Part shown: positions 8,620 to 18,988 of the stretch, in pieces
How the letters are laid out: each line of letters opens with the position of its first letter
Position numbering within the stretch: position 1 is the first letter of the stretch
Assembly: GCA_003427395.1 (NCBI GenBank)
Contig: BFEA01000232.1
Coordinates: 1,486,107-1,550,106 of the forward strand
Length of the DNA: 64,000 bases
DNA from: Chara braunii
Taxonomy: Eukaryota; Streptophyta; Charophyceae; Charales; Characeae
Direction of reading: 5' to 3'
The notes under the pieces: generated by a model
Told to the model about the DNA's origin: nothing
What the model saw: only the letters and a program-made list of their open reading frames with translations
Database searches by the model: none
Made by a program: the position numbers and the translations under genes

Positions 8620-9027
8620 GTGGAATGGGGATCGATAGATGATGAATCTATTGAGGAGGCGCCCTTCGTTGACGAATTCCTTATGGGGGATGATGATGAA
8701 GGGCTACCCCCTGCTCCCAATTATTATGCGGCCTCAGCCATGGCAACCAGTAGGGAAGACTGCTGGGGAGGAAAGGAAGATCCCTACCTCCACTACCTCT
8801 TGATTCAAGAGAATGAGGAAGAAGGGTGGTACAGGATGGTAGAGCAGGTCGCTGTTGCAGCTCATGAGCTGCCAGAGAGTTCAAGAATGGCTGAGCGTCG
8901 ACTAAATGAGATAGAGGATGGGTTAGAAGATCAAGAACAGAGTAAGGGTGATGAAGGAAGGTTTACAAAGGAAGAATATGATGGAGAGTATAAGAGGATC
9001 GGTATAGTGCTGAGCACTGAGCAATAA
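8620..9027 (+). CDS. pol: Element A acidic tether between RNase H and integrase
   Basis: Continues the RNase H frame into a strongly acidic region rich in Asp and Glu, with no known fold. An acidic linker is also found in element B at about 29232-29560. It ends about 30 bases before the ATG of the integrase frame. Confidence 0.5.
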   Translation: MEWGSIDDESIEEAPFVDEFLMGDDDEGLPPAPNYYAASAMATSREDCWGGKEDPYLHYLLIQENEEEGWYRMVEQVAVAAHELPESSRMAERRLNEIEDGLEDQEQSKGDEGRFTKEEYDGEYKRIGIVLSTEQ

Positions 9028-9061
9028 TCACTTAAACGAGTTCTACCATGAGAGGACAAAA

Positions 9062-10012
9062 ATGACCTTTAGACGACGTAGGGGTTACCTTTTTGTGGAT
9101 GCTAAGGAAGGACTACCGCTGCTGAGAGTGGTGTGTGGTAGGGAAAGGCAACTAGAGGTGATCGTCGCGCTGCATGAGGGTCTAGCAGGGGGTCATAGGG
9201 GTGTTGATGCTACATACTATAAAGTATCCCGACTATATCACTGGGATGGTCTGAGGGATATGGTTATGAGATATTGTAAGTCATGTGAAGCCTGTCAGAA
9301 AAGATCATCTATGAGACTGATTGAACCCTTATACCCCACTGTTCTTGTTGAGCCTGGTAGTACTGTTCACCTTGATCTAATTACTATGTCACCTGGTAAG
9401 GATGAAATGAAATATATACTAAATATGAAAGATAATATGTCTGGTTATGTTGAAGCAAAAACCATCCGTAAGAAAACCGCAAAAACAGTGGCAAATTGGA
9501 TCGAGGAAATCTACCTAAGGTACCCCTTCATACGTGAGTTTGTGGCTGATCAGCGGTCGGAATTCAAGAACGAAATCGTTAGAAAACTCATGTTCAGATT
9601 TGGAGTCAGGGTCAGGTTTGTGACACCATATCATCCTCAGGCTAATGCACCAGTGGAAAGAGGTCACAGGACTCTAAAGGATGCTATATCAAAATGGTGC
9701 CGAGGTGATTCCAGAAGCTGGTCATCCTTCTTGAGAGCGGCTGTCTATGCCGACAATGTGATTGTCAAACGGACTACAGGTTATGCACCTGTTACACTCT
9801 GGTACGGCCGGTATGCTACTTCTCCCATTGAGAACCTGGTTGAGACCTGGACCCATGAGGCACAGAGAGAGTCATACTCCACAGAGGAGTTGCTGAGACT
9901 GGGGATCAGGCAGATCAAGGAAGTGGATGAGGCCATAATCGAGGCCACAAAGAGGATGTCAGACAACAGGTTATCTGACCAGACACGATTGAACAACAAG
10001 AGGTACATCTGA
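9062..10012 (+). CDS. pol: Element A integrase
   Basis: ATG-initiated. Residues about 35-80 carry an HHCC zinc-binding domain (HEGLAGGH ... CKSCEAC). The catalytic core follows, with HLDLITMS (first Asp), EFVADQRSEF (second Asp) and PYHPQANAPVERGH (catalytic Glu), properly spaced for D,D-35-E. It joins the cDNA to the chromosome. The frame ends at TGA 10010-10012 and continues in phase beyond. DQRSEF in place of the usual DNGSEF is a mild oddity. Confidence 0.85.
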   Translation: MTFRRRRGYLFVDAKEGLPLLRVVCGRERQLEVIVALHEGLAGGHRGVDATYYKVSRLYHWDGLRDMVMRYCKSCEACQKRSSMRLIEPLYPTVLVEPGSTVHLDLITMSPGKDEMKYILNMKDNMSGYVEAKTIRKKTAKTVANWIEEIYLRYPFIREFVADQRSEFKNEIVRKLMFRFGVRVRFVTPYHPQANAPVERGHRTLKDAISKWCRGDSRSWSSFLRAAVYADNVIVKRTTGYAPVTLWYGRYATSPIENLVETWTHEAQRESYSTEELLRLGIRQIKEVDEAIIEATKRMSDNRLSDQTRLNNKRYI

Positions 10013-10270
10013 AAGGAACGACTTCAGGTCGGGGATATTGTACTTCTGCATGATACATCTCTCGAGACGCAGTGGACCAAGAGATTGGAGGCCAGGTGAA
10101 TGGGACCTTTCAGGATCATCAGAGAGGTTGAAGGCAAGACCTATGAGTTAGCAGAGATGGATGAAACGAAATCTCATGGTATAGTATCCGGCTCCCGACT
10201 CCGAAAATTCATACTCAGAGATGCAAATTTGATTCCGAGTTCAGACAGAATGATGAGGCGAGGCCCGTGA
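10013..10270 (+). pseudogene. pol: Element A integrase C-terminal GPY/F module
   Basis: In phase after the TGA at 10010, the reading resumes with ERLQVGDIVLLHD, then MGPFRIIREVEGKTYELAE and GSRLRKFI, a GPY/F module that ends Ty3/Gypsy integrases. A second TGA at 10097-10099 stands before MGPF, where tryptophan is usual. No chromodomain is visible downstream. Confidence 0.7.
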
Positions 10271-10289
10271 GCCGTCTAGCATCAGCCTG

Positions 10290-11058
10290 GATATGCTGGG
10301 TCGTGGCCAGCATGCCCTCAGCATTGGTTGGGACGTGGTCAGTGTGCCGCCAACCGCGGGATCATTATGTGCTAGGACATGGCCAGTGTGCCGCCAGCTT
10401 CAGATGATGACGATATGCTGGGACGTGGACAGTGTTGCCGCCAGCTACAGATGATGACGATATGCTGGGACGTGGACAGTGTTGCCACCAGCTACAGATG
10501 ATGATTATATGCAGGGACGTGGACAGTGTGCCGCCAGCTACTGATGATGATTTTATGTTGGGACGTGGACAGTGTTGTCGCCAGCTACAGATGATGATTA
10601 TATGCTGGGACGTGGACAGTGTGCCGCCAGCTACTGATGATGATTTTATTCTGGGACATGGACAGTGTTGCCGCCAGCTACAGATGGCGATTTTATGCTG
10701 GGACGTGGACAGTGTTGCCGCGAGATACAGATGATGACGATATGATGGGACGTGGACAGTGTTGCCGCCAGCTACAGATGTTGATTATATGCTGGGACGT
10801 GGACAATGTGCTGCTTGCAACTGATGATGATTATATGCTGGGACGTGGACAGTGTTGCCGCCAGCTACTGATGATAATGATATGCTAGGACATGGACAGT
10901 GTGCCGCCAGCTACTGATGATGATGATATGTTGGGACGTGGACAGTATGCCGCCAGCTATTGATGATGATTATACGCTGGGACGTGGTCAGTGAGCCGCG
11001 AGCTATAGATGATGATTATACGCTGGGACGTGGCCCGTATGCCGCCAGCTGCAACCGA
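10290..11058 (+). repeat. 47-bp minisatellite directly after pol, about 16 copies
   Basis: The unit contains GCTGGGACGTGGACAGTG and CCGCCAGCTACAGATGATGA. Unit starts at 10412, 10459 and 10506 give a 47-bp period, with 46-bp variants. Copies near both ends are more degenerate. Open frames across it only mirror the repeat. It begins within about 20 bases of the end of the integrase frame, so it is part of the element's 3' region. Confidence 0.9.
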
Positions 11059-13200
11059 TATTCGGCTTGCTATGATTATGATATGATTTCGGATGCCGGA
11101 GCTGGATACGAGCAGCCTATGATGGCTCGGCTCAATGGTGGACTCATGTGTCTGCCGGGCCCAGAATGACCCGAGTTTTGTATGAATGTAAGTTAAAATT
11201 TTAAATTTCAGTTCATTGCATTATATCTGGCTTGTCACGTGTCAGTCCTGAGATATGCCTGGGGGATTGGGAGCCGATTCTTGGGATTTCAGTTCGTGCC
11301 TGTTATTGTATTTTATTGATCTGCATGGCATTGTGGAATGAATGGCTGTGAGACAATATGAAAATATGTTTTCTTCGTCTCATAAGTCATCGCTCAATTG
11401 ATGGGGCAACCTCCTAGTACGATAGCGTAAGAAGGATTGCCTAGCATCATCTGACACAAGTTGATTGGTTATTCCTGAACGAGGGTGGTACTTAACCTAG
11501 TGAAGTGTTCCAGTGGCAAGGGACCCAGCATCGTCGGGATGGGGTTTCTCTCCAGATGGGTCTTCGCGGTTAGGCACTGCCGAACTCTGAAGAGATAGAT
11601 AGTCAGTCATGTGTCATAGTCGATGGAGTGATCTGTCCGATCTTGTGGTCGGGGCGAAGATTACTCAGCATCGCAGCGGTTCGGGGCTTGCTGCATTCTT
11701 CGTGATGGAAGGAGTATTCCCACTGCAGCCGCCAGGTTCTCGCAACGGTTCACCGGCGAGAATCTAACCACAGTGGCGTCCCCCGCGGTGTCAGCACTTA
11801 TGTCCTTCATGAAGGGGTAGAGAGTTTCAACTGCGCCTCTTGAGCAAAAGATGATTCCCTGAAGCAGGTTCTCACAGGTTCAGAGGCTAGCTGGGTTGGC
11901 GGGGCGTCCGAGCCATAGTGGCTGATAGCCTCGAACCCTTGGGTGGTTAACTGTTCCCGGGTCGCCGCGTCCGCCTGCTGGAAAGGAAGGAGGCATCATG
12001 AGCCTCTCCCAGTCTAAACCCGACATTTGGCTGATCAAGGTGGTGGACTCCTACTATCAATATGATCGGGGTGTCTCTAGGGAGCCGTGTTTCCAGGGGC
12101 ATTCCCTTGGCATCGGGTCAAGCCAGGTATCCACTGCCCAGCTGGCAACAGGGCCATTATGGCCTCCTAGCCCACTGTTGCAAAGCTTAATTGTAGACTC
12201 GCTTTGACTCACCAGCTGGGTCTGGTCGGGTTTTGGATGGCTCCCCGCACAGTTGCAAAGAGTCGGACGTTAGTCAAGAAGTCAAGCGAGTAGACAGAAG
12301 CTCTGATGTCGACTAATGAGTTTCTGATCTATGGGTCTACACTCATCGGAGTGAGGGCTTCATGAAGGGGTGTGCGGCTCCCCGTGAGTTGTTCTGAGTA
12401 AGGGCTCGAAGGGTGGTCGGACCACCATGACTGGAAATCAGGACTGACTTTGCGCCACTTGCCAGGTTGGGTCAGCGGAGGAGCCTACCAGGGCGAGCGG
12501 GGCGCACTCTTGGAAGGCCGAAAGGTAAGATTCTGAGAGTGAGTGAGGAAGGGGTGTTGGCAAGGGTCTTTAGGGGAGACCCTTTTTTCGTATTTCTTTT
12601 TGGCATGACATGATCTCTGTTTTGCAAGTACCCTACAGCTAGATGAAGAGAACGGGGTTTGGTATGATCCGACAGTAAGTGGCACAAAGCCGGCAGACAA
12701 AGAGAAAGGGGTTTGGTATGTTTCCCCCTTATGAGGCGGCCTTTGGTCAAGATGACCCAGATGATCCTGAGTTCGATGATTAGTCCCATATCCACCCGTG
12801 GCTGGACTGTAACTGAGATAATGATGAGGATTACGTTGTGCTGATGAGGTGGACTGATCAAATGAGGTTGAGATGAGCGGGCCAGGACTGAGACTTAGGC
12901 TGCTAGGCCAAACCTAACAATAGGGTTTAGTCTGAGATTGGGCCTGATTGTGATGATGCACGAGGTCAAGCCTAATGAGGGGATTGACCTAAGATTGAGA
13001 CTGATTTAATAATGCAAGAAAACAGGATTGGTAGTATGATTGGGCTGCATGAGCGGTCATGATATTTGCATGCGGTGACTGCACGACGCAAGCTTGATAA
13101 GACTAATCCTTCTTTGATTTTGATGGTGGCTTGGACCAGAGATCCATGCCATATTGAGCAAGCACTCGGGCCCTAGCAGACGAGCACTTAGATGATTGAG
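11059..13200. other. Non-coding 3' region of element A
   Basis: No supportable gene on either strand. There is a purine-rich run at 11981-11994 that could be a polypurine tract, but no LTR start could be matched to it. A short motif, GGGGTTTGGTATG, occurs at about 12655 and 12711 and again near 14030, suggesting a shared regulatory or terminal sequence. Otherwise I see nothing definite. Confidence 0.5.
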
Positions 13201-13207
13201 ATATGTT

Positions 13208-13711
13208 TTATATGATGCCTCTATATATCAGATAGCATACGAGGCCGCACAACTCAAGTTGACATATGAAGAACAACGCAAGTATGACGCACAAGCGATG
13301 GCCGGGCGGCGTAGCCTGGTGGACGACGGGCTGATCTGGTACACGTGGCAACGGCGGTCGCGCAGGGCGAGGCGGCTGTGGTAAGACGGTGAGCTGGCGA
13401 GGATGTGGTTGAGCGGAGGAAGAAGGACGGTATGGCGAAGGGTATGATCGAGAGGGCGGCTCGAAGCGTGGAGGTGGAGAGCCGTAGTGCTGCTCGTACT
13501 TATACGTATAGTATATCATCGACCCCGGCGACGATTTGCGTTCGCGCCGGTTCTCTGAGCGATGGAGCAAGCGCGTTTCTTCCCATCTCTCCTCATCCTC
13601 CTCTTTGGATCTCTCCCCCTCGTACGTCAGATGGATTGGTCGATCTGGCGCCTTTCTCTGTCGGTCTCCTCTCCCACGTCCAGCACCCAAGCCTCGCGTC
13701 TTTGGCGCCAT
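13208..13711 (-). CDS. Hypothetical ORF with RG- and proline-rich N-terminal half
   Basis: An ATG-initiated frame of 167 codons. It starts MAPKTRGLGAGRGRG, continues with charged residues and then a proline-rich region with SPPPRF and SPYRPSSS, and ends in a hydrophobic stretch (CVILALFFICQLELCGL) that could be a membrane segment or chance. The style resembles the N-terminus of plant retroelement Gag or RNA-binding proteins, but no domain is recognised. It may be a random frame in GC-rich DNA. Confidence 0.25.
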   Translation of the reverse strand: MAPKTRGLGAGRGRGDRQRKAPDRPIHLTYEGERSKEEDEERWEETRLLHRSENRRERKSSPGSMIYYTYKYEQHYGSPPPRFEPPSRSYPSPYRPSSSAQPHPRQLTVLPQPPRPARPPLPRVPDQPVVHQATPPGHRLCVILALFFICQLELCGLVCYLIYRGII

Positions 13712-13737
13712 GGCAAAGGCTGATTAGTTGCGCGACG

Positions 13738-13900
13738 GTAAGCACTAGCGCGACAAGAGCACAAGCAAGTCGAGAGCGATGAAAGCAGACCGTAAGCACA
13801 AGTGCGACAAGAGCACAAGCAAGTCGAGAGCGATGAAAGCAGACGGTAAGCACTAGTGCGACAAGAGCACAAGCAAGTCGAGAGCGATGAAAGCAGCGGT
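13738..13900 (+). repeat. 54-bp tandem repeat, 3 copies
   Basis: Units start GTAAGCAC at 13738, 13792 and 13846 and are nearly identical. 54 is a multiple of three, so the minus strand stays open across them, but there is no sign of a real protein. Confidence 0.9.
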
Positions 13901-14469
13901 AGTCGCGAGAGCGTAACAGCGCTACACACTTGACGATGCGGGTTCGAGTGTGAATGATGAGAGTGAGTAGGCTATTAGGTTCTTTATAGTGGCCAGATCC
14001 TGGCGGGGACGCCAAGAACGCCAGGAATGGGGTTTGGTATGGTTGTCGGAGAGTGGCGCGCTGCGTCAACGTATAGTTGACTCGTCTCGCTCCGCCTCCG
14101 TGATGTAGGGTTGTTTGTGGTCACCATCAACAAAGTGTGAATGCGCTGGTTGGTCCCTTAGGTCGAGTCAACGGGCAAGACGACACGACGGGCCAGCCCC
14201 ATGGAGATCGAATCACGGATTTTGGGCTGAACCGCCGCATTTACAAGGGCTAAATTAGTAGGACCTGGTACGAATGGCATTGAAAACGGACCAAGGGTTA
14301 GTGAGAATTCACCACTTGGGAGCAGACTTACCGGATCGGGAAGGGTACGGCCCAAATGGTCAAGGGGGATACGGGATTGGGCCCCTATTATGATTAAAAG
14401 GGGTGTTTTGTTTTCAAAACAAGGCCGACCCTTAGTATCCCAAAGTCGGGCCAGTTTAAGCCCGACACC

Positions 14470-15045
14470 AATTTTAGTACTGGTCTATGCTATTTTTAGC
14501 GTAGGCCATGCTATTTTTAGCGCAGGCCAGGGTTATTTTTAGCGCAGGCTCGTGCTAAATATAGTGCAGGCCCGCGCTATTTTTATCCCAAGCCCCGCAC
14601 TAATTTTAGTGCAGGCCCGCGCTAATTTTAGCACAGGCCCGTGCTATATTTAGCGCAGGCCCATGCATTTTTTAACATGGGACTGACTGTTCGTGTCCCA
14701 AAGTTGGGACTGTCCCAGTCCCATGCTAATTTTAGCCCAGTCCCATGCTAATTTTAGCACAGGCCCGCGCTATACTTAGCGCAGGCCCGTGCTATTTTTA
14801 GCACCAGACTGACTGTTCGTGTCCCAAAGTCGTAATTGTCCCAGTCCCATGCTAATTTTAGCGCAGTACCGCGCTAATTTTAGCACAGGCCCGCGCTATG
14901 TTTAGCACAGGCCCCTGCTATTTTTAGCACGAGACTGACTGTTCGTATCCCAAAGTCGGGACTGTCCCAGTCCCGCGCTAATTTTAGTACAGGCCTGTGC
15001 TAATCTTAGCACAAGCCTGTGCTATTTTTTAGCCCAAGGACTGCT
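14470..15045 (+). repeat. Nested tandem repeat with GCTATTTTTAGC / GCTAATTTTAGC core
   Basis: Short units of about 20-22 bp alternate GC-rich GCAGGCCCG with AT-rich CTAATTTTAGC. A higher-order unit of about 125 bp begins GACTGACTGTTCGT at 14681, 14807 and 14932. Each core is a short palindrome (GCTA...TAGC), so the region is rich in dyad symmetry. It sits immediately upstream of a TATA-like box. Confidence 0.85.
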
Positions 15046-15075
15046 GCACGTCGCCCGACCACCCGGCCTCTTCAC

Positions 15076-15083
15076 TATAAAAG
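15076..15083 (+). promoter_or_regulatory. Candidate TATA box
   Basis: TATAAAAG stands in a CCTCTTCACTATAAAAG context between a GC-rich stretch and a purine-rich leader. Its place downstream of the palindromic array and upstream of long repeats would suit the Pol II promoter of an LTR. No second copy of this LTR is in the window, so this is inference from one motif. Confidence 0.35.
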
Positions 15084-15499
15084 AGAGGCCGTGCCACTCA
15101 AAGGAGAGGGAACACACGTACGAGGACGCGGAAACGCGGGTGCAATAAAGAGGGGACTAGAGCAAGGAGCAAGCAGGGAAAGGAGCGAGATGAGCGAGGA
15201 CCAAGCAGGCAGGAGGTAAGAGAGGGGGAGAGCTGCTACAGCAGGGGTATGAGTTTGGCTTTTGGTCAAGGTCATAACCCCGTCTCCCACATCCTCTCCT
15301 CCTTTTTGTCCTTTCTCATCTTTCTCTCACTCTTTCCCTCGCTTTCCCCCTGCTCGTTCCGCTCTTTCTCATTATTCTGGCTGCCCCCCCGCCGTTTTGG
15401 GGTGCACTATGCTACCCTCTTTCTGCAGCTCGCACCGGGTTTTAGTCCACACTCGACGATTTTAATCCATATGCGATTCTTTAAATTATGTATGTGTCC

Positions 15500-15830
15500 G
15501 CCTGGCGCAGTCTGGCGCAGTTCTGATTTGTCATTTGGCAGTCTGGCGCAGTCTAGCACAGTTCTGATCCGCCGTGTGTCATCCTAGCATAGTCTGGCAC
15601 AGTTCTGATTTGTCTTTTGGCAGCCTGGCGCAGTCTGGCACAGTTCTGATCCGCCATTTGGCAGTCTGGGGCAGTCTGGCGCAGTTACTGATCTGCCTGT
15701 TATCAGCCTGGCGCAGTCTGACATAGCTTTGATCTGTCGTTTGTCAGCCTGGTGTAGCTTGGCATAGTTATGAACTGCTACTTGGCAGATCTGCGCAGTT
15801 TGATATAGTTGGAATTGCCACTTGGATCTG
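15500..15830 (+). repeat. 41-bp tandem repeat, about 8 copies
   Basis: The unit holds GTCTGGCGCAGTCTGGCACA and GTTCTGAT. GTTCTGAT-type starts at 15520, 15561, 15602, 15643 and 15684 give an exact 41-bp spacing; later copies are degenerate. Confidence 0.9.
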
Positions 15831-15960
15831 TGGAACTGCTGATCTTGCCAATATGCGCCCATGCGCGCTCCATTGCCATTCGGATCTGTGGAACTGTTGA
15901 TCTTGCCATTGTGCATTCGGATCCGTGGAAGTTGTTGATCTTGCCTCTGTGCTCCCACGC
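15820..15960 (+). repeat. Short degenerate repeat with GGATCTGTGGAACTG core
   Basis: Three copies of GGATCTGTGGAACTG-like sequence followed by GATCTTGCC, at about 15824, 15882 and 15919, with variable spacing. It continues directly from the 41-bp array. Confidence 0.7.
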
Positions 15961-16139
15961 GCACCCCATTACTGTACCAGAGAAACGTGTGCTCACGCAC
16001 ACTATGTTTTGAGGGCCATTTTCTGAACCAGGAAAACTATGCGCTCACGCGCACTGTATCTGAGGGTCGATTCTGCATCAGCATGTCAACAGGCACTCAA
16101 TCTGTATGCTTTGCCTTGGTGATCATGAGCCAGCATGGC

Positions 16140-16640
16140 AATGAGCACTTAATCTGTGAGCTTTACGCTGATGATCTTGAATTCGCGTGCCGATAGGCAC
16201 TCGATTTGAGAACTTTGCATTGATAATCCTAAATATCTGCGACTGTGCGCACTCAAACTCGACTTTTGAGTAAGTGCGGCATTGGCACTCAATCCGAGAG
16301 CTTTGCATTGGTAATCCTGAATATGTGCGATTGTGCGCACTCAAACTCGGTTTTTTGAGTAAGTGCGACACTGCGCACTCAATCTGTGAGCTTTGCAATG
16401 ATAATCCTGAATATGTGCGACCGTGCGCTCTCAAACTCGGCTTTTGAGTAAGAGCGACACTGCACACTCAATCCGTGAGCTTTGCATTGATAATTTTGAA
16501 TAAGTGCGATTGTGCACACTCAAACTCGGCATTGACTAAGTAAGACACTGCGCACCTGATCCGTGGAACTGCATTGATGATCTTGAGTAAATGCGACTGT
16601 GCGCACTCGAACTTAAGTGTGACGTTGCGCACTCGATTTA
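16140..16640 (+). repeat. About 90-bp tandem repeat, 5 copies
   Basis: Each unit has TGAGCTTTGCATTGATAATC, GTGCGCACTCAAACTCG and TTTTGAGTAAGTGCG. Starts of the last motif at 16263, 16353 and 16442 give the period. Open frames on both strands reflect the repeat only. Confidence 0.85.
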
Positions 16641-16904
16641 CAAGATTCGACCTTGATGAAAGGGAGTCTGTGCGACAATGCGTCAGTGCGACAGTGCGCA
16701 TTCAATCTGTAAACTCTGCTTTGACGAGCTTGAGTCACAACGCTCATGCACTCTCAATCTGTGTACTCTGCCCTGATGATTCTGAGCCAGTGTGCCAGTG
16801 CGCGCTCAACCTGTGAGCCTCGCTGTCGATTCTGAGAGCCAACGTGCACCCCATTGAGGGTGGTCCCATCGAAAATCTTCGCCAATTGGGGATCATACAC
16901 CAGT

Positions 16905-17045
16905 GTGAATTCCCAGGCTCGGGCAAGTTATCGGAGTGCGCGCCCAGGCTCGGGCAAGTTATCGGAGTGCGCGCCCAGGCTCGGGCAAGTTATCTGAGTG
17001 CGCGCCCAGGCTCGGGCAAGTTGTCTGAGTGCACGCCCTGGCGTG
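16905..17045 (+). repeat. 31-bp tandem repeat, about 4 copies
   Basis: The unit is CCCAGGCTCGGGCAAGTTAT plus CGGAGTGCGCG, with starts of GGGCAAG at 16921 and 16952. The same GCGCCCAGGCTCGGG core appears once at the first bases of the window and at about 18260, linking this array to the long direct repeat. Confidence 0.9.
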
Positions 17046-17239
17046 GGAAAGTTATCTGAGTCCGCGGCCAGTCTCAGTTTGGTTGTTTGAGTGCGCACCC
17101 TGTCTCGGTTTAGGCTGTTTGAAGTGCGCACCTGGTCTCAGTACTACTATTTGAGTGCGCGCCCATGCACATCCGTGCGCGCCCGTGCGCGTTCAAGCTT
17201 TAAATTATTATTTGAGTGCACGCCCGTGTGCGCCCTGGC

Positions 17240-17407
17240 TTGATATTGCTATCCGCCCAAGCTTGGCATTGCTGTTAGAGTGCGTGCCCATGCGCACCCA
17301 AGCTTGGCATTGTTGTGAGAGTGCGCGCCCATGCGCGCCCAAGCTTGGCATTGCTCTTAGAGTGCTCGCCCATGCGCGCCCAAGCTTGATAGTGTTATTT
17401 AAGAGCG
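17240..17407 (+). repeat. 41-bp tandem repeat, 4 copies up to the gap
   Basis: The unit has CCCAAGCTTGGCATTG and GAGTGCGCGCCCATGCGC. AAGCTTGGC occurs at 17259, 17300 and 17341, with a variant at 17382. It runs into the assembly gap, so the true array is longer; a related GTCCACGCTTGGTATCATT lies at the right edge of the gap. Confidence 0.85.
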
Positions 17408-17408
17408 C

Positions 17409-18223
17409 NNNNNNNNNNNNNNNNNNNNNNNNNNNNNNNNNNNNNNNNNNNNNNNNNNNNNNNNNNNNNNNNNNNNNNNNNNNNNNNNNNNNNNNNNNNN
17501 NNNNNNNNNNNNNNNNNNNNNNNNNNNNNNNNNNNNNNNNNNNNNNNNNNNNNNNNNNNNNNNNNNNNNNNNNNNNNNNNNNNNNNNNNNNNNNNNNNNN
17601 NNNNNNNNNNNNNNNNNNNNNNNNNNNNNNNNNNNNNNNNNNNNNNNNNNNNNNNNNNNNNNNNNNNNNNNNNNNNNNNNNNNNNNNNNNNNNNNNNNNN
17701 NNNNNNNNNNNNNNNNNNNNNNNNNNNNNNNNNNNNNNNNNNNNNNNNNNNNNNNNNNNNNNNNNNNNNNNNNNNNNNNNNNNNNNNNNNNNNNNNNNNN
17801 NNNNNNNNNNNNNNNNNNNNNNNNNNNNNNNNNNNNNNNNNNNNNNNNNNNNNNNNNNNNNNNNNNNNNNNNNNNNNNNNNNNNNNNNNNNNNNNNNNNN
17901 NNNNNNNNNNNNNNNNNNNNNNNNNNNNNNNNNNNNNNNNNNNNNNNNNNNNNNNNNNNNNNNNNNNNNNNNNNNNNNNNNNNNNNNNNNNNNNNNNNNN
18001 NNNNNNNNNNNNNNNNNNNNNNNNNNNNNNNNNNNNNNNNNNNNNNNNNNNNNNNNNNNNNNNNNNNNNNNNNNNNNNNNNNNNNNNNNNNNNNNNNNNN
18101 NNNNNNNNNNNNNNNNNNNNNNNNNNNNNNNNNNNNNNNNNNNNNNNNNNNNNNNNNNNNNNNNNNNNNNNNNNNNNNNNNNNNNNNNNNNNNNNNNNNN
18201 NNNNNNNNNNNNNNNNNNNNNNN
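17409..18223. other. Assembly gap (815 N)
   Basis: A run of N inside tandem repeats. The repeats on both sides suggest the gap is more of the same array. Confidence 0.99.
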
Positions 18224-18688
18224 CCCATGTGCGTCCACGCTTGGTATCATTATATGAGTGCGCCCAGGCTCGGGTAGGCTATACGAGTGTCCGCTATAAC
18301 GTTCTGATGATTCTAAAATGCACGTCCCGTCGGTTTGATGGTTGGGGACGCACGCCTTGCTAGTGTGATTAGTCTTGAGGACATGACCGGATATCGCTGA
18401 TGGTATGACTAGCCCCAACGCCCGCTGATTTGATTTCTTGCCGATCAGTCTCTTCATGGACAATATTCATCTTAGTCCTTGTGCAGACGGTACTTTTCCT
18501 GCACATATGGTATCTGCGTAGTCCAGTTTGTACATGCAGTATTTTGCAACTGGCCTCTGCGTAGATAACACCTTGTTGATCAGTTCCACAGTGACGATAT
18601 TGGCAGATCAGCCCTCACATTCTAGTCCACTCGCTGCAGAGGCACTCGTATGACGTTGCTATGTTGAGTTGCTGAGCTGCTGAGTTGC

Positions 18689-18925
18689 TGTTCAGTTGGG
18701 CCCATTCAGGTGGGCCCTTATATTGAGTTGTTGCTGTTCAGGCGGACCCATTCAGGCGGGCCCATTCAGGCAGACCCCTATATCGAGTTATTGTTGTTCA
18801 GCCGGGTCCATTCAGGCGGGCCCCTATACCGGGTTGTTGCTGTTCAGCCGGGCCCATTCACGCGGGCCCCTATACTGAGTTGTTTGCTGTTTAGCCGGGC
18901 CCATTCACGCGGGCACCTATATTGG
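18689..18925 (+). repeat. 46-bp tandem repeat in copy 2
   Basis: Same array as at 446-670, with about five units but small internal differences, including an extra partial unit near 18760. Confidence 0.8.
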
Positions 18926-18988
18926 GTTGGTTGCCACGAGCTTGGCTGGAGGGTCTATTGAGGTGTTGTCCTCTCTGATCCCATCGAG

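Noticed and set aside
10432-10888. Open frames with MCWDVDSV-type repeats
   Set aside because: They reflect the 47-bp minisatellite and two phases are open together; not a gene.
12472-12861. Minus-strand frames in the 3' region of element A
   Set aside because: No domain, no conservation with another copy in the window, and unremarkable composition.
13593-14069. Minus-strand frame with repeated FHRSRLACALVALVLTVC peptides that look like signal or membrane segments
   Set aside because: The peptides are produced by the 54-bp tandem repeat, and adjacent frames are open too.
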